Below the pieces are notes generated by a model. It was not told the DNA's origin. It worked only from the letters and a program-made list of their open reading frames with translations, and did not search any database. Positions 1 through 6,805 of a DNA stretch of 13,371 bases are shown here, in pieces. Made by a program: the position numbers and the translations under genes. Each line of letters begins with the position of its first letter. Position 1 is the first letter of the stretch. This DNA comes from Bacillota bacterium (GTDB lineage: Bacteria > Bacillota_E > JAJZYS01 > JAJYTV01): positions 1 to 13,371 of the forward strand of contig JAJZVM010000113.1 in NCBI GenBank assembly GCA_021845645.1, given 5' to 3'.

Positions 1-602
1 TTCAGGTAGCCTGGAAAGCCGTCGAAGTCGGTCTCGACGCTGCCGGGGCAGAGCACCGATACGCGAATGCCCTGTGGTCCCATCTCCCGCGCCAGCGACT
101 GGCTGAGACCCATCAGAGCGAACTTCGTCGCGGAATACGCCGACGACGTCGATGTCGCCTCCATACCCTGGACGCTCGAGACGTTCAGGACGTGCCCCTT
201 GCCGCGCGCCAGCATCCCTGGCAGAAAGGCTTGCGTCACAGCCACGAGGCCCAGCACGTTCACGTCGAACATCTCGTGCCAGTCCTCATCTCCCAGTTCG
301 AGAAAGGTGCCGTACTTGCCCACGGCGGCGTTGTTGACGAGCGCGTCAACCTCGTGGAACCTCTCCAGAGTCTCCGCTGCGATTTCGGCGCTGCGCCCAT
401 GGTCGCGCAGGTCCCCCGCATAGCATGCGACCTCGGCCCCCAGCCCCCGGACCTCCCGGCCCACCTCCGCGAGCGCCGCCTCATCGCGACCCAGGAGCGC
501 AAGCCGGGCTCCGGCTCTGGCCAGCTCGATTGCTGTCGCGCGGCCGATTCCCCGAGTCGCTCCCGTGATGACGACCACCTGGTCCCGGATCGGCACCTGC
601 AA
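1..602 (-). CDS. Short-chain dehydrogenase/reductase, classical SDR (3' end cut off by window edge)
   Basis: NAD(P)-dependent oxidoreductase of the classical SDR family; the substrate cannot be named. Counting from the TTG start, the Rossmann dinucleotide motif TGATRGIG is at residues 13-20, the NNAA motif at 90-93, and the catalytic set Asn115, Ser143, Tyr156 and Lys160 (YSATK) is complete. The PGSVETD segment at 186-192 is the usual PG motif after strand 6. About 200 residues are visible of a usual 240-260, so only the C-terminal substrate loop is missing. I chose TTG at 602-600 because GGAGGAG (617-611) lies 8 bases upstream; a GTG six bases further in (596-594) is the alternative. No signal peptide, so cytoplasmic. 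It diverges from the GntR regulator gene, which suggests local control by that regulator. The long plus-strand frames across it are shadows. Confidence 0.93.
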   Translation of the reverse strand, partial: MQVPIRDQVVVITGATRGIGRATAIELARAGARLALLGRDEAALAEVGREVRGLGAEVACYAGDLRDHGRSAEIAAETLERFHEVDALVNNAAVGKYGTFLELGDEDWHEMFDVNVLGLVAVTQAFLPGMLARGKGHVLNVSSVQGMEATSTSSAYSATKFALMGLSQSLAREMGPQGIRVSVLCPGSVETDFDGFPGYL

Positions 603-715
603 CGCACATCCTCCTCCACTTGTGGAACTCTAGGCACCGGCGAGGTGTTCCCGGCCGCCTGTCGAAGGGAAACATCATTCGACGATTAAGCCGATGAATA
701 ACGAGGTCATGAGGC
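603..715. promoter_or_regulatory. Divergent SDR/GntR intergenic region with two inverted repeats
   Basis: This is the only divergent junction in the window, so promoters for both flanking genes should lie in it. Two inverted repeats are visible: TCCAC-TT-GTGGA at 615-626, which overlaps the Shine-Dalgarno region of the SDR gene, and GTCGAA-N11-TTCGAC at 661-683. Either could be an operator for the adjacent GntR-family protein. Neither is the classic FadR-type TGGT-N3-ACCA site. No convincing -35/-10 pair could be picked by eye. Confidence 0.5.
661..683. promoter_or_regulatory. Perfect 6-bp inverted repeat GTCGAA-N11-TTCGAC, candidate operator
   Basis: The arms are 661-666 and 678-683, with 17 bp between arm centres. 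The repeat sits 33 bp before the GntR start codon, a sensible place for autoregulation. The 6-bp arms are short enough to occur by chance in a GC-rich genome. The operator role is inference. Confidence 0.35.
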
Positions 716-1564
716 ATGAGAGACCGTCCGGCCGACGAGGAGACCCCACCGCGCAACGCGCAGAAAGCGCCGATGGCTGCTGTGGACCAGCACTTCGCCG
801 ATCTCTTCGGCGGCAGGGCGCCAGGGCGCGGCTCGAACGCCGTCGCGCTCCAGATCCAGCAGGCCATCCTGTCGGGCGCCATCAGGATCGGTGAACGCCT
901 GCCCAAGGAGCGCGACCTGGGCCAGTTCTTCGGCGTCAGCCGCGCGACGTTGCGCGAGGCCCTGCGGATTCTCGAGGCCTCGGGCCTGATCGAGGTCAAA
1001 CGCGGCGCTGCAGGCGGCATCTTTGCCTGCAGCCCGCCTGTCGATCGCACGGGAGCCGCTCTGAGCGCCCTGATCCAGTTCGGCAACGCCACCACCCAGC
1101 ACTTCACGGAATTTCGCCTGTCGTTCGAGATGGAGTCGGCCGAACTTGCAGCCAGACGGGCCACTTCACATGCCGTCGCGCGTCTGATGGAGACGGTCGC
1201 CAATCTCGTGGAGGTGGCGAACCGCCCGGGCGTTCCCTGGGCGACCTACATGGACCTCGACATCGCCTTCCACCAGGACCTGGCCGCCGCCTCCGGCAAT
1301 CCCATCCGGGAGGCTGTGATGCTGGCCCTCAATGGCGCCTTCCGCCAGTCGGTGCTGATGGTAAGCAGCCACGACACCCTGGAGTGGCGCTCGGCGCAGG
1401 CGAGCGAGCTCCTGCGCGTCGCGCAGGCCGTCCACCAGCGGCGTCCGAAGGTGGCGCGGCGCCTGATCGAGCAGCACATCCGCGAGAGCGCCGAAGTCTC
1501 CGAGCAGTTGCTCACGCCCACCCGGTCTCAGGAACCAGGGCCCACCGGTGGCCTTCAAGGCTGA
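716..1564 (+). CDS. GntR-family transcriptional regulator, FadR subfamily (FCD domain)
   Basis: DNA-binding metabolite-responsive regulator. The N-terminal winged helix-turn-helix spans about residues 44-105, with the signature stretch LPKERDLGQFFGVSRATLRE (62-81) and the wing near 95-104. An all-helical FCD ligand domain follows at about 130-260. Of the usual FCD metal ligands, Asp182 and His186 (DxxxH) are present. The His that normally opens the late helix (an EHraI-like segment) appears replaced by Leu around 232-233, so metal binding may be altered. Start: ATG at 716 has a weak GAGG nearby; ATG at 773-775 (Met20) is the alternative and would drop a poorly conserved tail. It is convergent with galK (24 bp between stops) and divergent from the SDR gene. 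Target genes are unknown: the SDR gene is the simplest candidate, the large minus-strand operon a possible one. Confidence 0.92.
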   Translation: MRDRPADEETPPRNAQKAPMAAVDQHFADLFGGRAPGRGSNAVALQIQQAILSGAIRIGERLPKERDLGQFFGVSRATLREALRILEASGLIEVKRGAAGGIFACSPPVDRTGAALSALIQFGNATTQHFTEFRLSFEMESAELAARRATSHAVARLMETVANLVEVANRPGVPWATYMDLDIAFHQDLAAASGNPIREAVMLALNGAFRQSVLMVSSHDTLEWRSAQASELLRVAQAVHQRRPKVARRLIEQHIRESAEVSEQLLTPTRSQEPGPTGGLQG

Positions 1565-1588
1565 CGAACCCGTTTACGAAGGACCGGG

Positions 1589-2767
1589 CTAAGTCACCTC
1601 ATTCGTCACCTCGCGCGCCCCTGCGGCGACATCGCTGACCCAGAAGGTGGCTTCGAGGCCGGTTCGCTGTCGGTAGTCCGCCTCGACCCTCCGCTTGAAC
1701 TCCTCGACAGCGTCGCGTCTCACGAGGCTCACGGTGCATCCCCCGAAGCCGGCTCCTGTCATGCGCGAGCCGAGGCATCCCTCGACGCGCCACGCCGCCT
1801 CGGCCAGACAATCGAGTTCCGGCCCTGTCACCTCGAAGTCCTCCCTGAGGGAGCGGTGCGAAAGCCTCCAGAGCGCCCCGAAGCCCTCGAGGTCACCGCG
1901 CCGCAGCGCGTCGGCAGCCTCCGTGACCCTTTGCGTCTCAGTGAGCACGTGCCGCAGGCGCTTGCGCAGGACGGGCTCAAGCACCAGCTCGGCAGCGCCT
2001 GGATCGCTCCTCAGGTCCGCGAGATGACGGATCTGCGGCCGCAAGCGTCTCACTTCCCGTAGAGCCACCCCGCACTCCGCCCTGCGCTCGTTGTATGGCG
2101 AGGCGTGCAGCTCGCGCGACTTGCCGGAATGGGCAAGAACGAGACGGTGCTCCGCCAGCGGCATCGGGATGTAAGTGGCCTGCAGACTGCCGGTGTCAAG
2201 GAGGATTGCGTGATCGCGCCGCCCCATGGACACCGCGAACTGATCCATGACGCCGCACTGGACCCGGGCGAACTCTGTCTCGGCCCTCTGCGCCAGCCGG
2301 CAGATCTCCTCCCCGGCGAGGTCGAGGTGTCCGAGACTGCTGAGGGCCAGAGCGGTCGCGACCTCCACGGCCGCCGAACTAGCGAGGCCGGCACCGAGCG
2401 GCAGATCGCCTGCATAGTAGAAGTCTGCGGCCGCGAGGGGGCCGATGGCCACCTCTGCTATGGCCCGGTAGACGCCCTTCGGGTAGTTCGCGAAGTCTCC
2501 CGGGCTGCCCGTCGCCATGTCCCCGACCTCAGCAGTAGCCACCCCCCGAAAGGCCTGCGAGGCGAAGCGGCTCACCCTGTCCCGGCGCGGGCGCACGAAG
2601 AGCCAGAGGCCGAGGGAGAGCGCCGCCGGCAGCACGGGGCCTCCATTGTAGTCGAGGTGCTCGCCGATCAGGTTGACCCTGCCCGGCGCATAGAAGAGGC
2701 GCACGTCCTTCGGCGGTCCCGGCGAGAAGCGCAAGAATTCTGCCCACGCCGCGTCGATGGGCCGCAT
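1589..2767 (-). CDS. galK: Galactokinase
   Basis: Leloir pathway enzyme phosphorylating alpha-D-galactose to galactose-1-phosphate with ATP; cytoplasmic. The 392-residue length fits the family (E. coli about 382). The galactokinase signature GRVNLIGEHLDYNGG is at 29-43 with the conserved Arg30, the GHMP ATP-binding motif LPLGAGLASSAA at 122-133, the catalytic Asp175 in VMDQFAV, and the C-terminal GHMP motif MTGAGFGG at 336-343. I chose ATG at 2767, which follows the galT stop by one base (TGAGATG), the classic layout for translational coupling. An upstream GTG at 2794 would overlap galT and adds only nine poorly conserved residues. Last gene of the minus-strand run; no T-rich terminator is visible in the 24 bp before the converging GntR gene. 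Confidence 0.97.
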   Translation of the reverse strand: MRPIDAAWAEFLRFSPGPPKDVRLFYAPGRVNLIGEHLDYNGGPVLPAALSLGLWLFVRPRRDRVSRFASQAFRGVATAEVGDMATGSPGDFANYPKGVYRAIAEVAIGPLAAADFYYAGDLPLGAGLASSAAVEVATALALSSLGHLDLAGEEICRLAQRAETEFARVQCGVMDQFAVSMGRRDHAILLDTGSLQATYIPMPLAEHRLVLAHSGKSRELHASPYNERRAECGVALREVRRLRPQIRHLADLRSDPGAAELVLEPVLRKRLRHVLTETQRVTEAADALRRGDLEGFGALWRLSHRSLREDFEVTGPELDCLAEAAWRVEGCLGSRMTGAGFGGCTVSLVRRDAVEEFKRRVEADYRQRTGLEATFWVSDVAAGAREVTNEVT

Positions 2768-2768
2768 C

Positions 2769-3746
2769 TCAGGGGGCCGTCCCCTGCCCGACACCCGCGA
2801 TGGCCCGCCGCAACAGAGGTGCGGTGTCCTCGACCGCCAGGGGGTTGCAGGGAGCCCAGGCGCCAGTCTCCGAGGATGCGAGGTACTTCAGCTGCTCGGC
2901 TCCTCTGAGCGGCGGGTAAAACTCCAGATGCATATGGAAGTCCTCCTCTTCGCCCCGGTCCCCGGTTGGCCTCTGGTGCACGGCCATCATGTAGGGAAAT
3001 TCGCGGTCATAGAGGGCGTCCATGCCTGCCACAACCGCGCGCAGGGCGCGGGCGAGCTCGGTCTTCTCGTCCTCCGAGAGATCGACAAGCGCCGGGCGAT
3101 GAGCCTTCGGCACGATCATGGCCCCGAAGGGATAGTCCGTGAAGAACGGGATATGGGCGATCATGGCAGCGCCCTCGTACACGATGCGGCTTGAGGCCGC
3201 CATCTCCGCCGCGTTGATGTCGCACATGAGGCATCGCTCTGTCTCCTGCCGATGCCGCCTGAAGGCCGCCATCTCGAGACGGATCTTCTGCGGCACGTAG
3301 GGATAGGCGTAGATCTGCCCATGGGGGTGCTCCAGCGTCACCCCCACCTCGCGGCCGCGGTTTTCAAAGATGAAGACATACTTGATGCGCGGGTCCCGGC
3401 CCAAATCCCTCGAGCGCTCCGTCCAGAGGTCGACGAGGCGTCGCACCTGCGCCAGGGGAAGTCCCCCAAGCGATGCATGGTGGTCCGGCGAGTAGAGCAG
3501 GACCTCGCACCTGCCGTACGCCGGCAGGACCCGGTAGAGTTCTGTCCCGACCACGCCAGGCGGGGGCGGGTCGAGAGAAAGCGGCGGGTAGTCGTTCGGG
3601 TACGCGAGCACCTCGTAGTGCTCCGGCACCTTGCCGGAGCCGGGGCAGAAGGGACACTCCCCCTGACCGAGCGCCGGCCTCGCCTGCCGGCCCTCCGCGA
3701 CCATCGTCCAGTCCATGAGGAGGGGGTTGTAGCGCAGCTCGGGCAT
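2769..3746 (-). CDS. galT: Galactose-1-phosphate uridylyltransferase, class I
   Basis: Exchanges UDP-glucose and galactose-1-phosphate for UDP-galactose and glucose-1-phosphate; cytoplasmic HIT-superfamily enzyme. The sequence shows the N-terminal family pattern RYNPLLMDWTMVA (5-17), a zinc-type CPFC at 31-34, DHH at 88-90, and the active-site motif HPHGQ at 140-144 with His142 as the expected uridylylated nucleophile. A second CxxC is at 172-175, and the C-terminal HMHLEFYPP (271-279) is typical of the family. Length of 325 is normal for the class. ATG at 3746 is preceded by AAGGAG with a 7-base spacer. It lies 74 bp after the M24 gene and is coupled to galK. No galE or galM is present, so UDP-galactose epimerisation must be encoded elsewhere. 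Confidence 0.97.
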   Translation of the reverse strand: MPELRYNPLLMDWTMVAEGRQARPALGQGECPFCPGSGKVPEHYEVLAYPNDYPPLSLDPPPPGVVGTELYRVLPAYGRCEVLLYSPDHHASLGGLPLAQVRRLVDLWTERSRDLGRDPRIKYVFIFENRGREVGVTLEHPHGQIYAYPYVPQKIRLEMAAFRRHRQETERCLMCDINAAEMAASSRIVYEGAAMIAHIPFFTDYPFGAMIVPKAHRPALVDLSEDEKTELARALRAVVAGMDALYDREFPYMMAVHQRPTGDRGEEEDFHMHLEFYPPLRGAEQLKYLASSETGAWAPCNPLAVEDTAPLLRRAIAGVGQGTAP

Positions 3747-3772
3747 GATCGCGCTCCTTCAATCCACAGGGT

Positions 3773-3790
3773 TTCACGACCGCTTCACGA
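3773..3790. repeat. Direct repeat TTCACGA-N4-TTCACGA in the M24-galT gap
   Basis: Two identical 7-bp copies (3773-3779 and 3784-3790) repeat with an 11-bp period, about one helical turn, on the same face of the DNA. They lie 27-44 bp upstream of the galT start. Paired 7-bp repeats with a 4-bp spacer are the geometry used by PhoB/OmpR-type response regulators, so this could be an internal regulatory site for galTK. Chance is also possible; the repeat itself is certain, its role is not. Confidence 0.3.
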
Positions 3791-3820
3791 TCCGTCCGGC
3801 TGCGCGAGGGGGGCCCGGCG

Positions 3821-4915
3821 CTAGAGGGATCGGTATTCCTTGCTTGTTCCCGTAAGGCGCTCGTTACCCTGCTCCGTGATCACCAGAGTGTCTTCGAGGC
3901 GTACGCCGCCGAGACCGGGAATGTAGATGCCCGGTTCCACCGTGATGGTCATACCTGGTTCGAGCACAGGATCCGGACGGCCCGAGCCGGGCTTGGCAGC
4001 GAAGGGGTCCTCGTGGATGTCAAGGCCGACGCCGTGCCCGACGCCGTACGCGAAGCACCACTCGCGGTAGGAAGACTCCTCGATGACGGCGCGACTCGCC
4101 GTGTCCACCGCACTCGCGGGCACACCCGGCCGAGCGGCCGCGATCCCTGCGGCCTGCGAGCGCAGCACGAGCTCATAGATCTCACGCAGCTTCCCATCCA
4201 CCTTGCCGACGCCCACGGTGACCGTCTCGTCCGAGAGATAGCCGTCCAGGGCTCCGCCGAAGTCGATCGTCAGCAGCTCGCCACTCCCGACCGTCCTGTC
4301 TGTCGGCTGCGCGTGCGGCAAGGATCCCCGCGGCCCCGCGGCGACGATGAAGGAGAAGCCTGGCGCGTCAAGCCCGCATTCCTGCATCACATGCGAGAGA
4401 TCGCGCGCGAGCCTGCGCTCGCTCATGCCCGCCGCGAACTGCCCGAGCACCTCTTGCAGCGCCTTCCCCGCCAAAGTCGCCACTTCGCGCATCTTCGCGA
4501 TCTCCTGGGGGTCCTTGACGATGCGCAGCTTCTCGACGAGCCCGTCGGCCGCCACGAACGTGCCTTCCGGCAGACGGGCCTTCCACTCCTCAAGCATGCG
4601 AACGGGCACCTTGCCCGCTTCGAATCCGATCGGCCCGCTCGCCGCCCGGCAGACCTCGGCCAACGTGTCGCCATAGCGGCTGGCGTGCTGCAGGACCTTG
4701 CACCCCTGCACCTCGGCTCCCGCCTGCTCCACATAGCGTGAATCGGTCAGGAAGGTGGCGCCGTCCCGGTCGACGACGAGATAGCCCGAAGTTCCGGTGA
4801 AGCCGGTGAGATAGCGCAGATTCGTGTGGCTCAGATCCTCGGGCGCCGCAAATACCAGGGCACCAAGGCCGCGCTCCGCCATCAGCGAGCGCAGCCGCTC
4901 AAGACGGGCTTGCAT
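3821..4915 (-). CDS. M24-family Xaa-Pro peptidase (aminopeptidase P / prolidase type)
   Basis: Cytoplasmic dinuclear-metal peptidase expected to cleave the bond before proline or hydroxyproline at the N-terminus of small peptides. A creatinase-type N-terminal domain spans about 1-130, with the family-typical stretch NLRYLTGFTGTSGYLVV (32-48). The pita-bread catalytic domain follows. All five metal ligands are visible: Asp218 (TIDFG), Asp229 (SDETV), His294 (GVGHG), Glu327 (TVEPG) and Glu341 (RLEDT). The substrate-side histidines His201 (PHAQPTD) and His301 (DIHEDP) are also present. Length 364 suits the bacterial Xaa-Pro dipeptidase/aminopeptidase group. ATG at 4915 has a perfect AGGAGGT (4927-4921) five bases upstream, so the longer frame is rejected. 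The neighbouring peptide transporter and S9 peptidase support a role in degrading imported proline-type peptides. Whether it prefers dipeptides or longer peptides cannot be told. Confidence 0.95.
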   Translation of the reverse strand: MQARLERLRSLMAERGLGALVFAAPEDLSHTNLRYLTGFTGTSGYLVVDRDGATFLTDSRYVEQAGAEVQGCKVLQHASRYGDTLAEVCRAASGPIGFEAGKVPVRMLEEWKARLPEGTFVAADGLVEKLRIVKDPQEIAKMREVATLAGKALQEVLGQFAAGMSERRLARDLSHVMQECGLDAPGFSFIVAAGPRGSLPHAQPTDRTVGSGELLTIDFGGALDGYLSDETVTVGVGKVDGKLREIYELVLRSQAAGIAAARPGVPASAVDTASRAVIEESSYREWCFAYGVGHGVGLDIHEDPFAAKPGSGRPDPVLEPGMTITVEPGIYIPGLGGVRLEDTLVITEQGNERLTGTSKEYRSL

Positions 4916-4932
4916 GAGAAACCTCCTGTGAG

Positions 4933-4966
4933 GTCTGCGCGGCGCCCCAAGGGGCGCCGCGCAGAC
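4933..4966 (-). terminator. Perfect 16-bp-arm hairpin between binding-protein and M24 genes; attenuator or mRNA 3' stabiliser
   Basis: The arms 4933-4948 and 4951-4966 are exactly complementary, GC-rich, and separated by two bases, which makes this by far the strongest hairpin noticed in the window. It begins 17 bases after the binding-protein stop codon. No T-run follows on the minus strand, and the Shine-Dalgarno of the M24 gene begins five bases past it. Such hairpins after solute-binding-protein genes in transporter operons are known to stabilise the upstream transcript or allow partial termination, giving high binding-protein expression. The structure is seen directly; the role is inference. 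Confidence 0.6.
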
Positions 4967-4983
4967 GGATTTCTTCGTTCGGA

Positions 4984-6723
4984 CTACTTGGCCACCCACA
5001 CGTACTGCAGCTGCATGGCCTTGATCGGGTGCAGGTAGAGGTTCAGGTCGCTCGGTCCAACCTTCGAGTAGATGAGCGCGTCCTGCAGGCTGAAGTACTC
5101 GAAGAGCCAGGGGGCATCCTTTTCGACGATCGACTGCGCCTCGTCGTAGAGCTTCATGCGCCGCGCGTTCTGGCTGGGCGGCAGCGTGTTGGCCTCGTTG
5201 ACCAGCTGGTCGACCTGGGGGTTGTTGTAGTTCGCCTCGTTTGAGCTGGCGTAGACCGTGTGGGCAGGATCGTTCGCGGGTCCCGTGCCCGTGAGCAGGT
5301 TCGAGAAGAAGTCGGAGGGGTCGGGGTAGTCCTGCATCCAGCCGGCGTCACCGGCATCGTAGGAGGTCTGCGGACCGCCCGAGGCCGGCGGCGATGCCTG
5401 CGTCCAGTAGATCGATGTCGAGACCGGCTGGATCTGGATGTTAACGCCGATCTGCTTCCAGTCCTGCTGGATGACGGCGGCCATCGCCTGGTCCTGGGTG
5501 TCCGCCGGAATGTAGAACTTGAAGCTCAGTCCGTTCGAGTAGCCTGCCTTGGCCAAAAGCTGCTTCGCCTTGGCCACGTTGTACGGATAGGGCTCCTTGG
5601 AGTTCACCCAGCCCGGCATGCCAGGGGGCAGCACGCCGTCGTTGGGCAGCAGGCCGCGGCCACCCACCGCCACCTTGATCAGTTCGGGCTTGTTGAGGGC
5701 GTAGTTCAGGGCCTGACGCAGGTAGACGTTGTTGAACGGCGGCTTCGAGGTGTCGAAGTAGCCGTAGAGCACCCAGTTCATCGGCGCGGTGTGGTAGTCC
5801 TGACGCGTCGTGGGATTGGCCATGGCCTCCTGGTAGAGGCTGGTGTCAGGGACTTCGATCAGATCGATCTGACCGCGCTGGAACATCTCGAACGCCGTCT
5901 GGTCGTTGACGTCGACAAGGAAGACGACCTTGGCCAAATAGGGCTTCTGGGCCCAGTAGTGCGGATTCGGCACCAGTACGAGTTTCTGGTTGTGGGTCCA
6001 CGCCTGGAGCTCGAACGGGCCGGAACCGATCGCGTGGTCCTCGTAGGCGTTGTTCTTGTCCTCAGGGCCGTACCGGCGCACGACCGCCGGGTCCTGGATG
6101 CCACCGACCATCAGGGCCAGATCGTTCAGGAAATAGGCCTCGGGATGCACAAGCGTGATGCTGAGCGAGTGCGGGCCCAGGACCTTGATGCCAGAAATCG
6201 GCATCGGGTTCGAGCTCCAGCTGGTGTAGGCGGCGCTCGTCTTCGCCTCCTGCTGCAACTGGCTGTAGCCTACGATGTCGCTGTAGGCGAAGCCGGCGTA
6301 GGGCGAGTTCGCACCCGGCTGGCAGACCCGGTCGAGGCTGAACGCCACGTCCTGGGCCGTCACCGGATCGCCGTTCGAGAACTGCGCGGAGCGCAGGTAG
6401 AAGGTGTAGGTCAGGTTGTTGGGGCTAAGTGTCCAATGGGTGGCGAGTCCCGGGCCGATCTGGTCGGAGTCTTTCTTATACTCGACCACCGTGTCGTAGA
6501 TCTGCTGCATCGCCGCGAGGGACTGCGCATCGTCCCACTGCGCCGGGTCCAGTGTCGCGAAGTCGTTGACGTAGGCGACGGTGAGCGTGCCGCCGTAGGT
6601 CGGCTTCGTGCTGAACGCACCACCGCTGGCCGATGCCGCAGGCGCGATGCCGCCGAACCCGACGAGACCGAGCGATGCGGTCAGGAGTCCGGCAAGGGCG
6701 ACAAACAGGGTCTTGGCTCTCAC
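4984..6723 (-). CDS. ABC transporter solute-binding protein, family 5 (DppA/OppA type)
   Basis: Extracytoplasmic receptor that delivers substrate, most likely peptides, to the two permeases encoded just upstream. A Sec signal peptide is clear: basic MRAK, a hydrophobic core to about residue 26, and an ASA cleavage site after about residue 32. There is no lipobox cysteine, so it is probably secreted or periplasmic and not a lipoprotein. The family 5 start PTYGGTLTVAYVNDFATLDP follows the signal, and the family's late motif DAGDAGWMQDYPDPSDFF is present. About 579 residues, at the long end of the family. The GGGAGG site sits 7 bases before GTG at 6723 but only one base before ATG at 6729, so I prefer GTG; the ATG is the alternative. 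Family 5 also contains oligosaccharide and nickel binders, so peptide specificity rests on the flanking peptidases. Confidence 0.94.
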   Translation of the reverse strand: MRAKTLFVALAGLLTASLGLVGFGGIAPAASASGGAFSTKPTYGGTLTVAYVNDFATLDPAQWDDAQSLAAMQQIYDTVVEYKKDSDQIGPGLATHWTLSPNNLTYTFYLRSAQFSNGDPVTAQDVAFSLDRVCQPGANSPYAGFAYSDIVGYSQLQQEAKTSAAYTSWSSNPMPISGIKVLGPHSLSITLVHPEAYFLNDLALMVGGIQDPAVVRRYGPEDKNNAYEDHAIGSGPFELQAWTHNQKLVLVPNPHYWAQKPYLAKVVFLVDVNDQTAFEMFQRGQIDLIEVPDTSLYQEAMANPTTRQDYHTAPMNWVLYGYFDTSKPPFNNVYLRQALNYALNKPELIKVAVGGRGLLPNDGVLPPGMPGWVNSKEPYPYNVAKAKQLLAKAGYSNGLSFKFYIPADTQDQAMAAVIQQDWKQIGVNIQIQPVSTSIYWTQASPPASGGPQTSYDAGDAGWMQDYPDPSDFFSNLLTGTGPANDPAHTVYASSNEANYNNPQVDQLVNEANTLPPSQNARRMKLYDEAQSIVEKDAPWLFEYFSLQDALIYSKVGPSDLNLYLHPIKAMQLQYVWVAK

Positions 6724-6760
6724 AAGCATTCCTCCCAAAAGAACGTGATGAGTCCGACCT

Positions 6761-6774
6761 GGCTCTATCGAGCC
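6761..6774 (-). other. Small hairpin GGCTC-N4-GAGCC in the permease-binding-protein gap
   Basis: Five-base-pair perfect stem with a four-base loop (GATA on the transcript strand), 38 bases upstream of the binding-protein start. It is too short and lacks a T-run to be a terminator. It may be a processing or stabilising element, or chance. Confidence 0.25.
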
Positions 6775-6805
6775 GACACACCCCTCCCTTCTCGCTGCCG
6801 ACGGG

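Noticed and set aside
1..602. SDR as a GalE-type UDP-galactose epimerase completing the Leloir set
   Set aside because: It is a classical short SDR with TGxxxGIG and a compact length, not the extended SDR fold (GxxGxxG, about 330 residues) of GalE.
481..1203. 240-codon minus-strand frame
   Set aside because: It overlaps both the SDR start and the GntR gene out of frame. Its ATG at 609-607 is in a different frame from the clear SDR product.
1565..1588. Possible bidirectional terminator between GntR and galK stops
   Set aside because: Only a weak 4-bp complementarity and no T-run on either strand, so no terminator can be supported.
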